Assembly (NCBI GenBank): GCA_039811865.1
Contig: JBDHZK010000001.1
Coordinates: 25,623 to 89,622 of the forward strand
From: JBDHZK01 sp039811865
GTDB taxonomy: Bacteria; Actinomycetota; Actinomycetes; Propionibacteriales; Propionibacteriaceae
Length of the DNA stretch: 64,000 nt
Direction of reading: 5' to 3'
The position numbers and the translations under genes were made by a program. The notes beneath the pieces are model-generated. The model was not told where the DNA came from and ran no database searches. It worked only from the letters and a program-made list of their open reading frames with translations. The stretch's first letter is position 1, and every line of letters begins with the position of its first letter. Positions 1-7,593 of the stretch are shown here, piece after piece.

Positions 1-262
1 GGATCTGGTCGGCGGCGACCCCGCTCACAACGCCCAAGTGGTCAAAGACACGTTCGCCGGCGCCAGCGGCCCGGTAGCCGACATAGTCGTGCTCAACGCG
101 GCGGCCGCCCTCCTCGCCTTCCACGGACCGGACCTCGAGACCGACCTGGCCGCGCAACTGGACGCCTGGGTGAGCGTCGCTCGCCACGCCATCTTGTCCG
201 GCGCGGCCGGCGCGAAACTGGACGCGTGGGCCGCTGCCTCCCAGGCGGCGGCGGGACGCTGA
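1..262 (+). CDS. trpD: Anthranilate phosphoribosyltransferase, C-terminal fragment
   Basis: The reading frame is open from the window edge (codons from base 2) to a TGA at 260-262, so only the last 86 or so residues are present. TrpD transfers phosphoribose from PRPP to anthranilate in tryptophan synthesis. The visible tail has the family pattern GGDPAHNA followed by GPVADIVVLNAAAALL, the conserved C-terminal segment of TrpD. In M. tuberculosis trpD also lies beside the exonuclease/UvrC-pimB' block found here, which supports the call. The gene converges with the prepilin peptidase gene. Confidence 0.88.
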   Translation, partial: DLVGGDPAHNAQVVKDTFAGASGPVADIVVLNAAAALLAFHGPDLETDLAAQLDAWVSVARHAILSGAAGAKLDAWAAASQAAAGR

Positions 263-295
263 GCCTGTCCGGGTTGCCCCGCTGCTCGTAGCGTG

Positions 296-312
296 CCGGG
301 GCGCAGCCCCGG
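296..312. terminator. Short GC hairpin between convergent genes
   Basis: CCGGGGC and GCCCCGG pair around a three-base loop (GCA). It sits between the trpD stop and the stop of the opposing prepilin peptidase gene, so it could end both transcripts. There is no T-run on either side, so intrinsic termination is only plausible. Confidence 0.4.
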
Positions 313-318
313 GCGTCC

Positions 319-1020
319 TCAGCCCGCAACCTGGAGCAGGATCAAGGCGGCGTAGGGCCCGGCCACCAGGGCCGGTCCGTACGGGAATCCGGACGCAGTC
401 ACGCCCCGGCGCCGGCGCGCCCAGGTCCAGGCCAGTCCGAGGAGGACGCCGATGACGCTCCCAAGCACGGCCGACCACAGCGTCCATCGAAGCGCGATCG
501 ATCCCGTCGCGGCGCCGATCAGCGCGGCCAGCCGCACATCGCCGAACCCGATCCCCGAACTGAACCTCCAAAAGAGCCAGAAGAACCCGCCAAGCCCAGC
601 GGCTCCAAGGGCGCCGAAGGCCAGCGGCTCCCAGGATCTCGCCAGAATCGCCACGGCGCCCACGCCGAGCGCCGTCAGAGTCCAGCCGGCTCGAGTCAAC
701 GACAGCGGCAGGTAGGTCGTCCGCGCATCGATGGCCGCGAGCAGCACGCCGAGCGTGCCGAGACCCACCAGGGCCAAGGCGTGCGGGAAACCGAGCAAGC
801 CGACGGTCACCAGCGCCCCGATCGCCGCGCAAGCACCCGTGGCGGTGAGAAACCACGGTGTGCCTAGCGCCGCGTAGGGAATCTTCTGATCGTCCGAGTC
901 GTCCGAGTCGTCCGGTTCGCGCAGCCGCGGCAACATCGCGGCGCCCAGCGTGGCGACGAGCGAGCCGACCGACACCGAAAGGATCACCAACCAGGTGGCA
1001 TTCAACGGCTCCCCGGTCAT
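319..1020 (-). CDS. Prepilin peptidase, short A24 (TadV/CpaA) type
   Basis: A 233-residue polytopic membrane protein. The A24 aspartyl peptidase signature is present: one Asp in the cytoplasmic segment IDARTTYLP and the second in GIGFGDVRL (the GxGD motif). These proteases cut the leader peptide of type IV/Flp pilins at the inner membrane. The long cytoplasmic CxxC domain of PilD is absent, as in short actinobacterial forms. The ATG at 1020 is chosen because GAGGGG lies just upstream; the frame could extend further but would run into the preceding gene. No pilin genes lie nearby, so its substrate is not shown by context. It follows the helix-turn-helix gene by 10 bases and probably shares its transcript. 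Confidence 0.82.
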   Translation of the reverse strand: MTGEPLNATWLVILSVSVGSLVATLGAAMLPRLREPDDSDDSDDQKIPYAALGTPWFLTATGACAAIGALVTVGLLGFPHALALVGLGTLGVLLAAIDARTTYLPLSLTRAGWTLTALGVGAVAILARSWEPLAFGALGAAGLGGFFWLFWRFSSGIGFGDVRLAALIGAATGSIALRWTLWSAVLGSVIGVLLGLAWTWARRRRGVTASGFPYGPALVAGPYAALILLQVAG

Positions 1021-1030
1021 CGTGGACCCC

Positions 1031-1564
1031 TCACGCCGCGAGCGCGTCCGGCTTGGACGCATCCGCCTCGGCATCGGGATCGACGAGCAGCCCATGCGCC
1101 TGCGCCGCCGCGCGCACCATCAGTGCGCACCGGTACGTGACGTTTTGTTGCCGTCCCTTCGCCAGGTCGCCGATCTCAAGGTTGCTGAGTCGCAATGCAT
1201 CGGCCAAGCCGTCAACGGTCCAGCCGCTCGAAACGAGGGCGCGGATGAGCTCGCTCGTGGGCTCGGCCGCCTGCCAGGTTCGCCCGAGCCGGCGCAACTC
1301 CTGCGGTGTGATCGCGAACAGGCGCGCGGCATAGGCCCGGACGATCCGACCACCCCTCCTGGGCGGACCGACCAAACGCTGGACGACCCGCTCGGGAACG
1401 CAGGCGTGCATCGCGATTGCCCGCCAAGGAAGCCCGCTCAGATCCATCAGGCGATGCACGTGGGCCCGAAACGGGGCTGACGACACCCACGTGTCGTCCT
1501 CGGTGCTGGCGGGCAAGCTCAGATCGACGCGATTGCGTCTCAGGTCAACGCGATTGCTGCGCAT
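1031..1564 (-). CDS. Helix-turn-helix DNA-binding protein, function unknown
   Basis: A 177-residue protein with two regions that read as XRE-like helix-turn-helix units: around LPWRAIAMHACVPERVV in the first half and WTVDGLADALRLSNLEI near residue 115. The N-terminus holds a short duplicated patch (NRVDLR then NRVDLS). AGGAGGAG precedes the ATG at a good distance. It lies just upstream of the prepilin peptidase and may be cotranscribed with it. I do not recognise a characterised homologue; binding target and role are unknown. Confidence 0.6.
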   Translation of the reverse strand: MRSNRVDLRRNRVDLSLPASTEDDTWVSSAPFRAHVHRLMDLSGLPWRAIAMHACVPERVVQRLVGPPRRGGRIVRAYAARLFAITPQELRRLGRTWQAAEPTSELIRALVSSGWTVDGLADALRLSNLEIGDLAKGRQQNVTYRCALMVRAAAQAHGLLVDPDAEADASKPDALAA

Positions 1565-1652
1565 GGGCTCCTCCTGGTTGGCGATTCACCCAGGAAAGCC
1601 GCGCCGGCGACCCCGTTGTGAGGTCGCCGGCGAAGTTTCTTTCTCGACCCTG

Positions 1653-2522
1653 CTATTCGGCACGCGCAGGCGCGTCGTCTTCGCCGTCGTCCTCGGTCAT
1701 GGCCTCGGGCCGGTCATCGTCGTCGGCAGCAGCATCGTCGGCGGTCACCACAGGATCGGAGACGGTTTCCTCGGCGATCGCGTCGTCCGCGGCGTTGGCC
1801 TGCGCCAGGTCCGCTTCCTGCTGGGCCTGCGACTCCTGTGCGGCCATGTCGGCCTCGGCGTCGGCGAGCTTGGTGTCCAGGTCGGTCGGCGGCACGTAGG
1901 CCAGGCTCGACTCGTGGGTCTGCCAGTCCTCATCGCGAGGGCCGAAGAAGCGCTTCACCGCGTAGACCACGCCAGCGATCAGGGCGGCGGCAACGGCTAC
2001 CTTGGCGATCGTCTTGCCCACCCCCGACTTCTTCTTGGGGACGAGTTTCTCGACGGGTTCGAGGTCGCCGACCAAGGCCGCCGTCGCAGCGGAGAGTCGA
2101 CGGGTGGTTTCCTTGGCCAGCGGGTGCTCGGCCGCTTCATGCAGGGCAGCGGCCAGCTTGGGCAGCAGATCGTCGGCGAAATCCTTCGCGGCCTCGACGG
2201 CTGGGGTCACTCTCTCCTTGGCGGCGTCCACATAGGGGGCGACTCGCTCGCGAGCGACCTCCGCCTGCTCCTTGGCAGCGTCCACGTGGGGGCCGACGAA
2301 CCGGATGGCCTCGTCGATCCTGGGCTGAATCGCCTCGCGGGTATGGGTGGCCAACTCGGCGCCCCTCACCTTTGCTTCGTGTGCCTTGGGTCCCACGAAG
2401 TCAGCGGCCTGTTCGACCAGGGGGCTGATCTTCGCCTTCGCCTCCTCCAGCGCGTGTGCCCCGACCTCGGCGGCGTTGTGAGCGGTTTCCTCGACGGTCT
2501 CTCGCAGTTTCTTGCTGTTCAC
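1653..2522 (-). CDS. Amphipathic-helix protein with one membrane segment
   Basis: A 289-residue protein. Roughly the first 160 residues are alanine/glutamate/lysine-rich amphipathic helix with loosely repeated 'AAKE..' units, apolipoprotein-like in pattern. A lysine patch (VPKKKSG) then precedes a single hydrophobic helix (VAVAAALIAGVVYAV), and the tail is highly acidic. The start is taken as GTG at 2522 because GGAGGAATC lies directly upstream; the longer open frame up to 2708 overlaps the divergent cyclophilin start. Similar proteins of unknown function occur in actinomycetes. A cell-envelope role is inference only. Confidence 0.6.
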   Translation of the reverse strand: MNSKKLRETVEETAHNAAEVGAHALEEAKAKISPLVEQAADFVGPKAHEAKVRGAELATHTREAIQPRIDEAIRFVGPHVDAAKEQAEVARERVAPYVDAAKERVTPAVEAAKDFADDLLPKLAAALHEAAEHPLAKETTRRLSAATAALVGDLEPVEKLVPKKKSGVGKTIAKVAVAAALIAGVVYAVKRFFGPRDEDWQTHESSLAYVPPTDLDTKLADAEADMAAQESQAQQEADLAQANAADDAIAEETVSDPVVTADDAAADDDDRPEAMTEDDGEDDAPARAE

Positions 2523-2692
2523 GATTCCTCCGATTCGTTGCTCCCCAGCTGGGGTGTACAAGTGGATCAACCCTACCGAGTGCCGCCTTCGGGTGGGTCG
2601 TGAGTCTTCACACGCACACCTTGGGGCGGGCTCCGGATCGGTAACCTCGGAGGTTTCTGGGAAGATGGCACTTCCCTCGGAAAGGACTCCCT

Positions 2693-3211
2693 GTGGCTCA
2701 GACCGCAACCCTGCACACCAATCATGGCGACATCCTGGTGACGCTGTTCGAAGACCAAGCGCCCAAGACGGTGGCGAACTTCGTCGGCTTGGCTAACGGG
2801 ACAAAGGAATTCAAGGACGCGACCACCGGCGAGACGCGCACCGGCAAGTACTACGACGGGCTCGTGTTCCACCGGGTGATCGACGGCTTCATGATCCAAG
2901 GCGGCTGCCCGCGCGGAGATGGGCGGGGCGGGCCCGGCTACCAGTTCGGCGACGAGTTCCACCCAGAACTCTCGTTCAACCGGCCGTACTTGCTCGCCAT
3001 GGCCAACGCCGGCCCAGGGACGAACGGCTCACAGTTCTTCATCACCGTTTCCCCGACGCCGCACCTGAACCGGCGCCACACCATCTTCGGCCGCGTCGCC
3101 GACGAGGCGAGCCGTGCGGTGGTCGCGGAGATCGCGGGCGTCGCGACGGACCGCTCCGACCGTCCTCTCGATCCCGTAGTGATCGAGTCGGTGGAGATCG
3201 GCGAGGGCTGA
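2693..3211 (+). CDS. Peptidyl-prolyl cis-trans isomerase, cyclophilin type
   Basis: A 172-residue single-domain cyclophilin that isomerises X-Pro bonds and aids folding. No signal peptide is visible, so it should be cytoplasmic. Family motifs include [14 protein letters not shown], with the catalytic Arg in HRV and the Phe/Gln of FMIQGG, then [15 protein letters not shown] and [12 protein letters not shown]. Translation starts at GTG 2693 with GGAAAGGA upstream. Length matches bacterial PpiA-type enzymes. It converges with the proline-rich membrane protein gene with only three bases between stops. Confidence 0.93.
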   Translation: MAQTATLHTNHGDILVTLFEDQAPKTVANFVGLANGTKEFKDATTGETRTGKYYDGLVFHRVIDGFMIQGGCPRGDGRGGPGYQFGDEFHPELSFNRPYLLAMANAGPGTNGSQFFITVSPTPHLNRRHTIFGRVADEASRAVVAEIAGVATDRSDRPLDPVVIESVEIGEG

Positions 3212-3214
3212 TCC

Positions 3215-3991
3215 TCACGCCCTAGGCACGACGGTGATGGGAACCGCGCTGAGGTGCAGCCCGCCCATGAACCAGATCGCGCCGAAGGCGATCCCGGCCA
3301 GCACCAGCAGACCCAGCACGATGAACAGCACGATCAGCACCACGCTCGGCCGTTTCTTTGCCCGCGGCGCAGCGGCCCCCGGGGGCGGTTGTCCCTGCAT
3401 CCCCGGGGCCTGCATTCCGGAGCCTTGCGTCCCAGGAACCTGCGCCGCGGGAGCGTAGCGCGGGTCGGTCGGCCCAGCGACGGGGTACCCGGGAGGCGGC
3501 GGGAAACCGCCCTGATCCGGCTGACCGACTCGTGCCGGAGCCGACGTGGTCGGCGGGAGAGCCGTCTTCGGCGGGGGGCGAAGCACCGTCCGATCACCGA
3601 AGTCCTCGTCCTCGTCGATCGCCGGCGGCAGCGGCCGCATCAGGGGAGACGCGGGTGCGGGCTGGGTAGGCGGTCGTCCGGGCGTCTGGTCCGGCTGGCC
3701 AGGCCATTGCTGGGGCGGCCAACCCTGGCCCGGCTGGTGCGGTTGGGCTTGGGGCGCACTGCCGGGCTGGGGTTGCCAGCCGGGCGGGACGGGTTGCTGT
3801 GGCTGAGGTTGCGAGCCGCTACCGGGCTGGGGCTGCCAGTGCGGCGCCGATCCGGGTTGAGGCTGCGAACCTGGCGCGCTCGCAGACTGGGGTGCCGAGG
3901 GCGATTGGCCATACGGCCAGGGCGGCTGCGGGGGTCCCCACTGGCCCGGGGGTTGACCCTCGGGCCGCGGCGGCACGTTCTGGCCCGTCAT
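3215..3991 (-). CDS. Proline/glutamine-rich protein with C-terminal membrane anchor
   Basis: A 258-residue protein. About 200 residues are low-complexity sequence dominated by Pro, Gln, Gly and Ser (many QPQPGS-like units), followed by a basic RAKKR patch, one hydrophobic helix (VVLIVLFIVLGLLVLAGIAF) and a short tail predicted outside the cell. No enzymatic domain is seen. The stop of the upstream Lrp-like gene (3994) is only two bases from this start, so the two are probably cotranscribed. Similar disordered-then-TM proteins are common in actinomycetes and mostly uncharacterised. Confidence 0.65.
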   Translation of the reverse strand: MTGQNVPPRPEGQPPGQWGPPQPPWPYGQSPSAPQSASAPGSQPQPGSAPHWQPQPGSGSQPQPQQPVPPGWQPQPGSAPQAQPHQPGQGWPPQQWPGQPDQTPGRPPTQPAPASPLMRPLPPAIDEDEDFGDRTVLRPPPKTALPPTTSAPARVGQPDQGGFPPPPGYPVAGPTDPRYAPAAQVPGTQGSGMQAPGMQGQPPPGAAAPRAKKRPSVVLIVLFIVLGLLVLAGIAFGAIWFMGGLHLSAVPITVVPRA

Positions 3992-3993
3992 CG

Positions 3994-4272
3994 CTACACC
4001 CCGCCCAGTGAGAAGGCGGCTTCCAGGTCATGCGATGAGTAGGCGCGGAAGGCGATGTGGGTCTCGGTGTCCACCACGCCGGGCACCTTGTTGAGTTGGT
4101 CGGCGACCACCTCGGCGATCTGGTCGTGCGATCGCACCCGAACCAGCACGATCAGATCGATCTTCCCCGTGACCGAGTAGACCTCGGTCACCCCCGCGAG
4201 GGCGGCAATCGTCTCGGCCACCTCGGGGATGCGCGCCACGTCCGCCTTGACGAACACAATCGCTGTGATCAT
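3994..4272 (-). CDS. Stand-alone Lrp/AsnC ligand-binding (RAM) domain protein
   Basis: A 92-residue protein matching only the C-terminal ligand-binding domain of Lrp/AsnC regulators, with an alpha-beta pattern such as GVTEVYSVTGKIDLIVLVRV. The N-terminal helix-turn-helix is missing, and the open frame cannot supply one because the start is preceded by a promoter. Such RAM-only proteins form oligomers and may bind amino acids or modulate full-length Lrp partners; this role is inferred from the family. The ATG at 4272 has no Shine-Dalgarno sequence but has TAGGAT six bases upstream, which suggests a leaderless mRNA. Confidence 0.78.
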   Translation of the reverse strand: MITAIVFVKADVARIPEVAETIAALAGVTEVYSVTGKIDLIVLVRVRSHDQIAEVVADQLNKVPGVVDTETHIAFRAYSSHDLEAAFSLGGV

Positions 4273-4278
4273 TACCCG

Positions 4279-4284
4279 ATCCTA
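4279..4284 (-). promoter_or_regulatory. -10 element for a leaderless transcript of the Lrp-like gene
   Basis: TAGGAT on the minus strand ends six bases before the ATG at 4272. Actinobacterial leaderless genes typically have TANNNT six or seven bases before the first base of the start codon. No clear -35 is seen. Confidence 0.5.
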
Positions 4285-4425
4285 GGGCTGCGAGGCTCGA
4301 GTTGACCCGGCGAACCGACGCGGACGGTGGGGTGCTGAGGGCCGGGGAGGGGACGACGCCCCAAGTTGAGCAACCGAACCTCGCTCAATCGATCGACCAC
4401 CAGCGCGGCCGGCTTCGGGTGTTGG

Positions 4426-6189
4426 TCAAGCGGTGCTGCGCAGTTCAGGGCTGGGTACGAAGTCCATGGCCGGGTGCAGATGCAGCGGCCAACTCCAGTC
4501 GCCCTCAATCTCGATCAGCCGGACGCCAGGGCGTTCCATCCAGTCGGCGATTCGTTCGGTTTCCTCCACGGTGGCAGCGGGCAGGCCCGGCAGGGGCTCA
4601 GGCACCGTGGCCGCCACCGCAACGGCATCGCGGGCGACCGCCTGCGCAACCTGGCCAGGTCTGGCCAGCGCGGCCTCGGCGAGCCGTCCGTGGCGGATCA
4701 CGTGGATCTCCCAGCCCGCCTGTGTCCAGTAGGCGGCGACGATCTGGGAGCAGGCGATCAGGCTCTTGACCCGGTGATGCCGCAAGCTGGCCCGCGCGAA
4801 GGTCTCCAACCGTCCACGGACGCCGGCGGCCTCCTCGAATCTCTCCTGTGATACGAGGCGGGAGAGCCGCTGCCCGGCGGCGGCCACGACCGCGCGTACG
4901 TCGCCGGCAAGGCTGAACCGCAGGTCGTCCACCACCGCGTTGTACTCGCCGGGCGCGATGCGGTGGTCACAGGGTGCGCAGCAGCGTCCCAGATCGGCCA
5001 GCGCGCAGGTCGACGACGGCGTCCGCGTTGACAGCCGCGTGGTGCAACGCCGGATTGGGAAGGCGTCGTAGAGGGCTGCGAGCGTGTCCTCGATCGCGGC
5101 CCGGCGGGCGAACGGGCCGAAATATAGGGCCTGGTCGGGACTGGGCTTGCGAACCACGGAGAGCCGTGGAAACGGTTCAGCAGTCACTTTGATCCAGTGC
5201 TGCCGCTCGGGGAACTTCGACCGACGGTTGTAGCGGGGGGCGTGCGCCGCGATGAGGCGCAACTCCAGGATCTCGGCCTCCAGCGGGGTGCGGCAGACGG
5301 TGGTGTCCACTCCGGTGGCGACCCTGATCATCTCCTCCATCCGGGGACGCTTCTCCGCGGCGGTGAAGTAGGTGCGGACTCGTCGGTTCAGGTTGCGGCT
5401 CTTGCCGACGTACAGAACTTCACGCACTGTGCCGCCGGCAGCGTCCGGCAAGTCGGCGTAGAACCAGTAGACACCGGGCGCTTCGGGAAGACCCGTCGCC
5501 CACCCCCGCTTGGCCCGGCGTTGTGGGGAGACACGGTGGGTGAACTCGTGCAGATCCTCCAGAGTGTGGACGCCCAGGTTGCCGATTCGTTCCAACAAGC
5601 CATGCAGGACGTCGACCGTCGCCCGGGCGTCGGCCAGGGCACGGTGGACCGGAGTGGTCTTGGCGTGGAAGTGGGTCGCGAGCGTAGCCAGCTTGCAGTT
5701 GGGCACCTCGTCGCGCAGCAGGGCGGAGCGAGCCAGGCCGACGGTGTCGATCACCGCGTTTCCGGGCCATGGGTAGCCCTGCGCAGCGCAGGCGCGCTTC
5801 AGGAAGCCGACGTCGAAGCCCGCGTTGTGCGCGACCAGCACTGTGCCGGTACTGAACGCCAGAAAGGACGGGAGTACCTCCGTCAGCCGCGGCGCCCCCG
5901 CCACCATCTGGTTGGTGATCCCCGTTAGCACCGCAATCAGGGGAGGGATGGTGGCGGCGGGGTTGACCAGCGTCTGGAACTCGCCGATCACCTCCCCGCC
6001 GCGCACCTTGACCGCGCCGATCTCGGTGATGGCGTCACCTTCGCCTCCCCCGGTCGTCTCGAGGTCGACGACGCAGAAGGTCACCTCAACCAAGGGGCGC
6101 CCGATCTGCAACGTCGGCTGGGTCGGGTTCGTCCGCCCTGGTCTCGTGCTGATCGCCATGTCGAAGACGCTAGGCACCCTCTCCGACAT
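4426..6189 (-). CDS. DEDDh exonuclease fused to UvrC-like GIY-YIG endonuclease module
   Basis: A 587-residue two-part nuclease. Residues about 35-200 are a DnaQ/epsilon-type 3'-5' exonuclease with all three Exo motifs: DLETTG, HNAGFDVGFL and HRALADA (DEDDh class). Residues about 230-330 are a GIY-YIG nuclease like the N-terminal half of UvrC (APGVYWFY, YVGKSRNLNRRV), followed by a Cys-rich stretch and a UVR-like helical pair. The C-terminal RNase H-like half and helix-hairpin-helix of true UvrC are absent, so this is a Cho-like incision enzyme joined to an exonuclease. M. tuberculosis Rv2191 has the same fusion and position. A DNA-repair role is likely. The start is uncertain: ATG 6189 has only a weak ribosome site, and ATG 6159 is an alternative. 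Confidence 0.85.
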   Translation of the reverse strand: MSERVPSVFDMAISTRPGRTNPTQPTLQIGRPLVEVTFCVVDLETTGGGEGDAITEIGAVKVRGGEVIGEFQTLVNPAATIPPLIAVLTGITNQMVAGAPRLTEVLPSFLAFSTGTVLVAHNAGFDVGFLKRACAAQGYPWPGNAVIDTVGLARSALLRDEVPNCKLATLATHFHAKTTPVHRALADARATVDVLHGLLERIGNLGVHTLEDLHEFTHRVSPQRRAKRGWATGLPEAPGVYWFYADLPDAAGGTVREVLYVGKSRNLNRRVRTYFTAAEKRPRMEEMIRVATGVDTTVCRTPLEAEILELRLIAAHAPRYNRRSKFPERQHWIKVTAEPFPRLSVVRKPSPDQALYFGPFARRAAIEDTLAALYDAFPIRRCTTRLSTRTPSSTCALADLGRCCAPCDHRIAPGEYNAVVDDLRFSLAGDVRAVVAAAGQRLSRLVSQERFEEAAGVRGRLETFARASLRHHRVKSLIACSQIVAAYWTQAGWEIHVIRHGRLAEAALARPGQVAQAVARDAVAVAATVPEPLPGLPAATVEETERIADWMERPGVRLIEIEGDWSWPLHLHPAMDFVPSPELRSTA

Positions 6190-6296
6190 TTCCGGCTGGG
6201 ACGCGCCAGCAGGCCCCAGCAGGGTCGGCCAGGTCGAGACCGGGCGAGGGCGGACGGGAGTCCGGCGGTCGGACGAAAACTGTCGGAGGCGTTCGG

Positions 6297-6545
6297 TTGG
6301 CTTTGCTCATGGACAGCCTTCATGTGAATTGCGAGCGGTGCCTAGCCCGGGGGCCCGCCTGCTCGGACTGCGTCATCAGCGTCTTGCTCGGCCTACCCGC
6401 CGAGCGGGTCGTCTTCGATTCCGGTGAGCAGGCGGCGCTGCGGACTCTGGCTGGGTCGGGCCTGTTACCGCCGTTGCGGTTGGTGGAGCCGATCGACGGA
6501 CCTACCGATCCGGACGCGTTTGGCGAGGTTGAGAGAGTCGTTTAG
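6297..6545 (+). CDS. Small cysteine-rich conserved-type protein, function unknown
   Basis: An 82-residue protein with clustered cysteines near the start (NCERCLARGPACSDCV), which could form a metal site, followed by a short hydrophobic stretch and an acidic end. TTG at 6297 is preferred because GGAGG ends seven bases upstream; the in-frame ATG at 6309 lies too far from that site. It sits divergently from the exonuclease/UvrC fusion and 30 bases before the NlpC/P60 gene. I do not recognise a named family. Confidence 0.55.
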   Translation: MALLMDSLHVNCERCLARGPACSDCVISVLLGLPAERVVFDSGEQAALRTLAGSGLLPPLRLVEPIDGPTDPDAFGEVERVV

Positions 6546-6578
6546 CATTTTCTCAGCGTTTCTCGGGGGAGGTTCTTG

Positions 6579-7592
6579 GTGCGTGCTTTGCCGTCCGGCG
6601 GGCGAGTGCTCGTTGCCGCTGTGTGTGGGCTCGCGCTCGTCCTAGGCGGTCCGGTCATGTCGGCCGCGGCCGACCCGGATCCCGTCCAGCAGGCCAAACA
6701 GCAACTTTCCAAGCTCGACAAGGAATCCAGCGAGATCGACTCGGCCTACGCGGCCGCGCAGGCAAAACTCGCGACCAGTCGTAAGCAGCTCAAGACCACC
6801 CAGGCCGATGTCATCCGCCAGGAGCAACAAGTCAAGAGCACGGCAAAGCTGGTGTCGAGGTTGGCCCTGATCGAGTACCGAGCGGCCGGCGCGGACGTCA
6901 CTTTGCAACTCTTCAGCAGCCCGAACCCGGACGCCTTCTTGAACGGGCTCCGGGTCACCGGGAGGGTCAGCGCGAACCTGAACTCCACGCTGCAGGATTA
7001 TCAGGCCAAGGCAGCCGGGCTCACCGAGCTGCGCCGCTCAGCGGCCGCCGAGGTCGTCACGATCACGGCAGAGGAGGTCAAGCTCAAGGCTTTGGCCGCA
7101 AAGTCTGACTCGAAGGTGGCCGCAGCCAAGGCCTTGCTGGCTCGGTTGACCGCCGCGCAACGCGCTCAGGTCGAGGCAGCAGACGGTGGGACGACATCTC
7201 GCTCGACCGTTCGGCCACCGGTGGTCGGGTCCGCGAGCGGACGCGCCGCCCAAGCCCTCGCCTACGCGACGGCCCAGGTCGGCAAGCCCTACGTGTACGG
7301 CGCCGAGGGGCCCAGCGCCTTCGACTGCTCGGGTCTGATGATGGCCGCCTACGCCTCCGCCGGGATCTCCCTGCCGCGCACCTCGCAGGACCAGTTCGGA
7401 GTCGGCACGGCCGTCTCTCGCGACCAGTTGCAACCCGGCGACCTGGTCTTCTTCTATAGCGGCATCAGCCACGTCGGCATGTACGTCGGAAACGGCCGCA
7501 TTGTGCACGCCTCCAACCCGCGGGTCGGGGTGATCTACGGCAACGTCGATTCTCCCTGGATGCCGTTCGCAGGGGCTCGTCGCGTCGCCTGA
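6579..7592 (+). CDS. ripC: NlpC/P60 peptidoglycan hydrolase with N-terminal coiled coil (RipC-like)
   Basis: A 337-residue exported cell-wall hydrolase. It starts with a Sec signal peptide (hydrophobic core LVAAVCGLALVLGG, likely cut after AAA), followed by a long coiled coil at about residues 35-195, a Ser/Thr linker, and an NlpC/P60 domain in the last 115 residues. The catalytic Cys is in FDCSGLMMAAY and the His in ISHVGMYVG. Enzymes of this layout cut D-Glu-mDAP bonds in stem peptides; in M. tuberculosis the positional equivalent Rv2190c (RipC) is controlled by FtsEX through the coiled coil. GTG 6579 is chosen over TTG 6576 because GGGGGAGG is better spaced from it. Confidence 0.85.
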   Translation: MRALPSGGRVLVAAVCGLALVLGGPVMSAAADPDPVQQAKQQLSKLDKESSEIDSAYAAAQAKLATSRKQLKTTQADVIRQEQQVKSTAKLVSRLALIEYRAAGADVTLQLFSSPNPDAFLNGLRVTGRVSANLNSTLQDYQAKAAGLTELRRSAAAEVVTITAEEVKLKALAAKSDSKVAAAKALLARLTAAQRAQVEAADGGTTSRSTVRPPVVGSASGRAAQALAYATAQVGKPYVYGAEGPSAFDCSGLMMAAYASAGISLPRTSQDQFGVGTAVSRDQLQPGDLVFFYSGISHVGMYVGNGRIVHASNPRVGVIYGNVDSPWMPFAGARRVA

Positions 7593-7593
7593 A

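Noticed and set aside
1491..2603. Plus-strand 370-codon open frame
   Set aside because: It is the antisense shadow of the amphipathic-helix protein gene, which has a good ribosome site and coherent composition.
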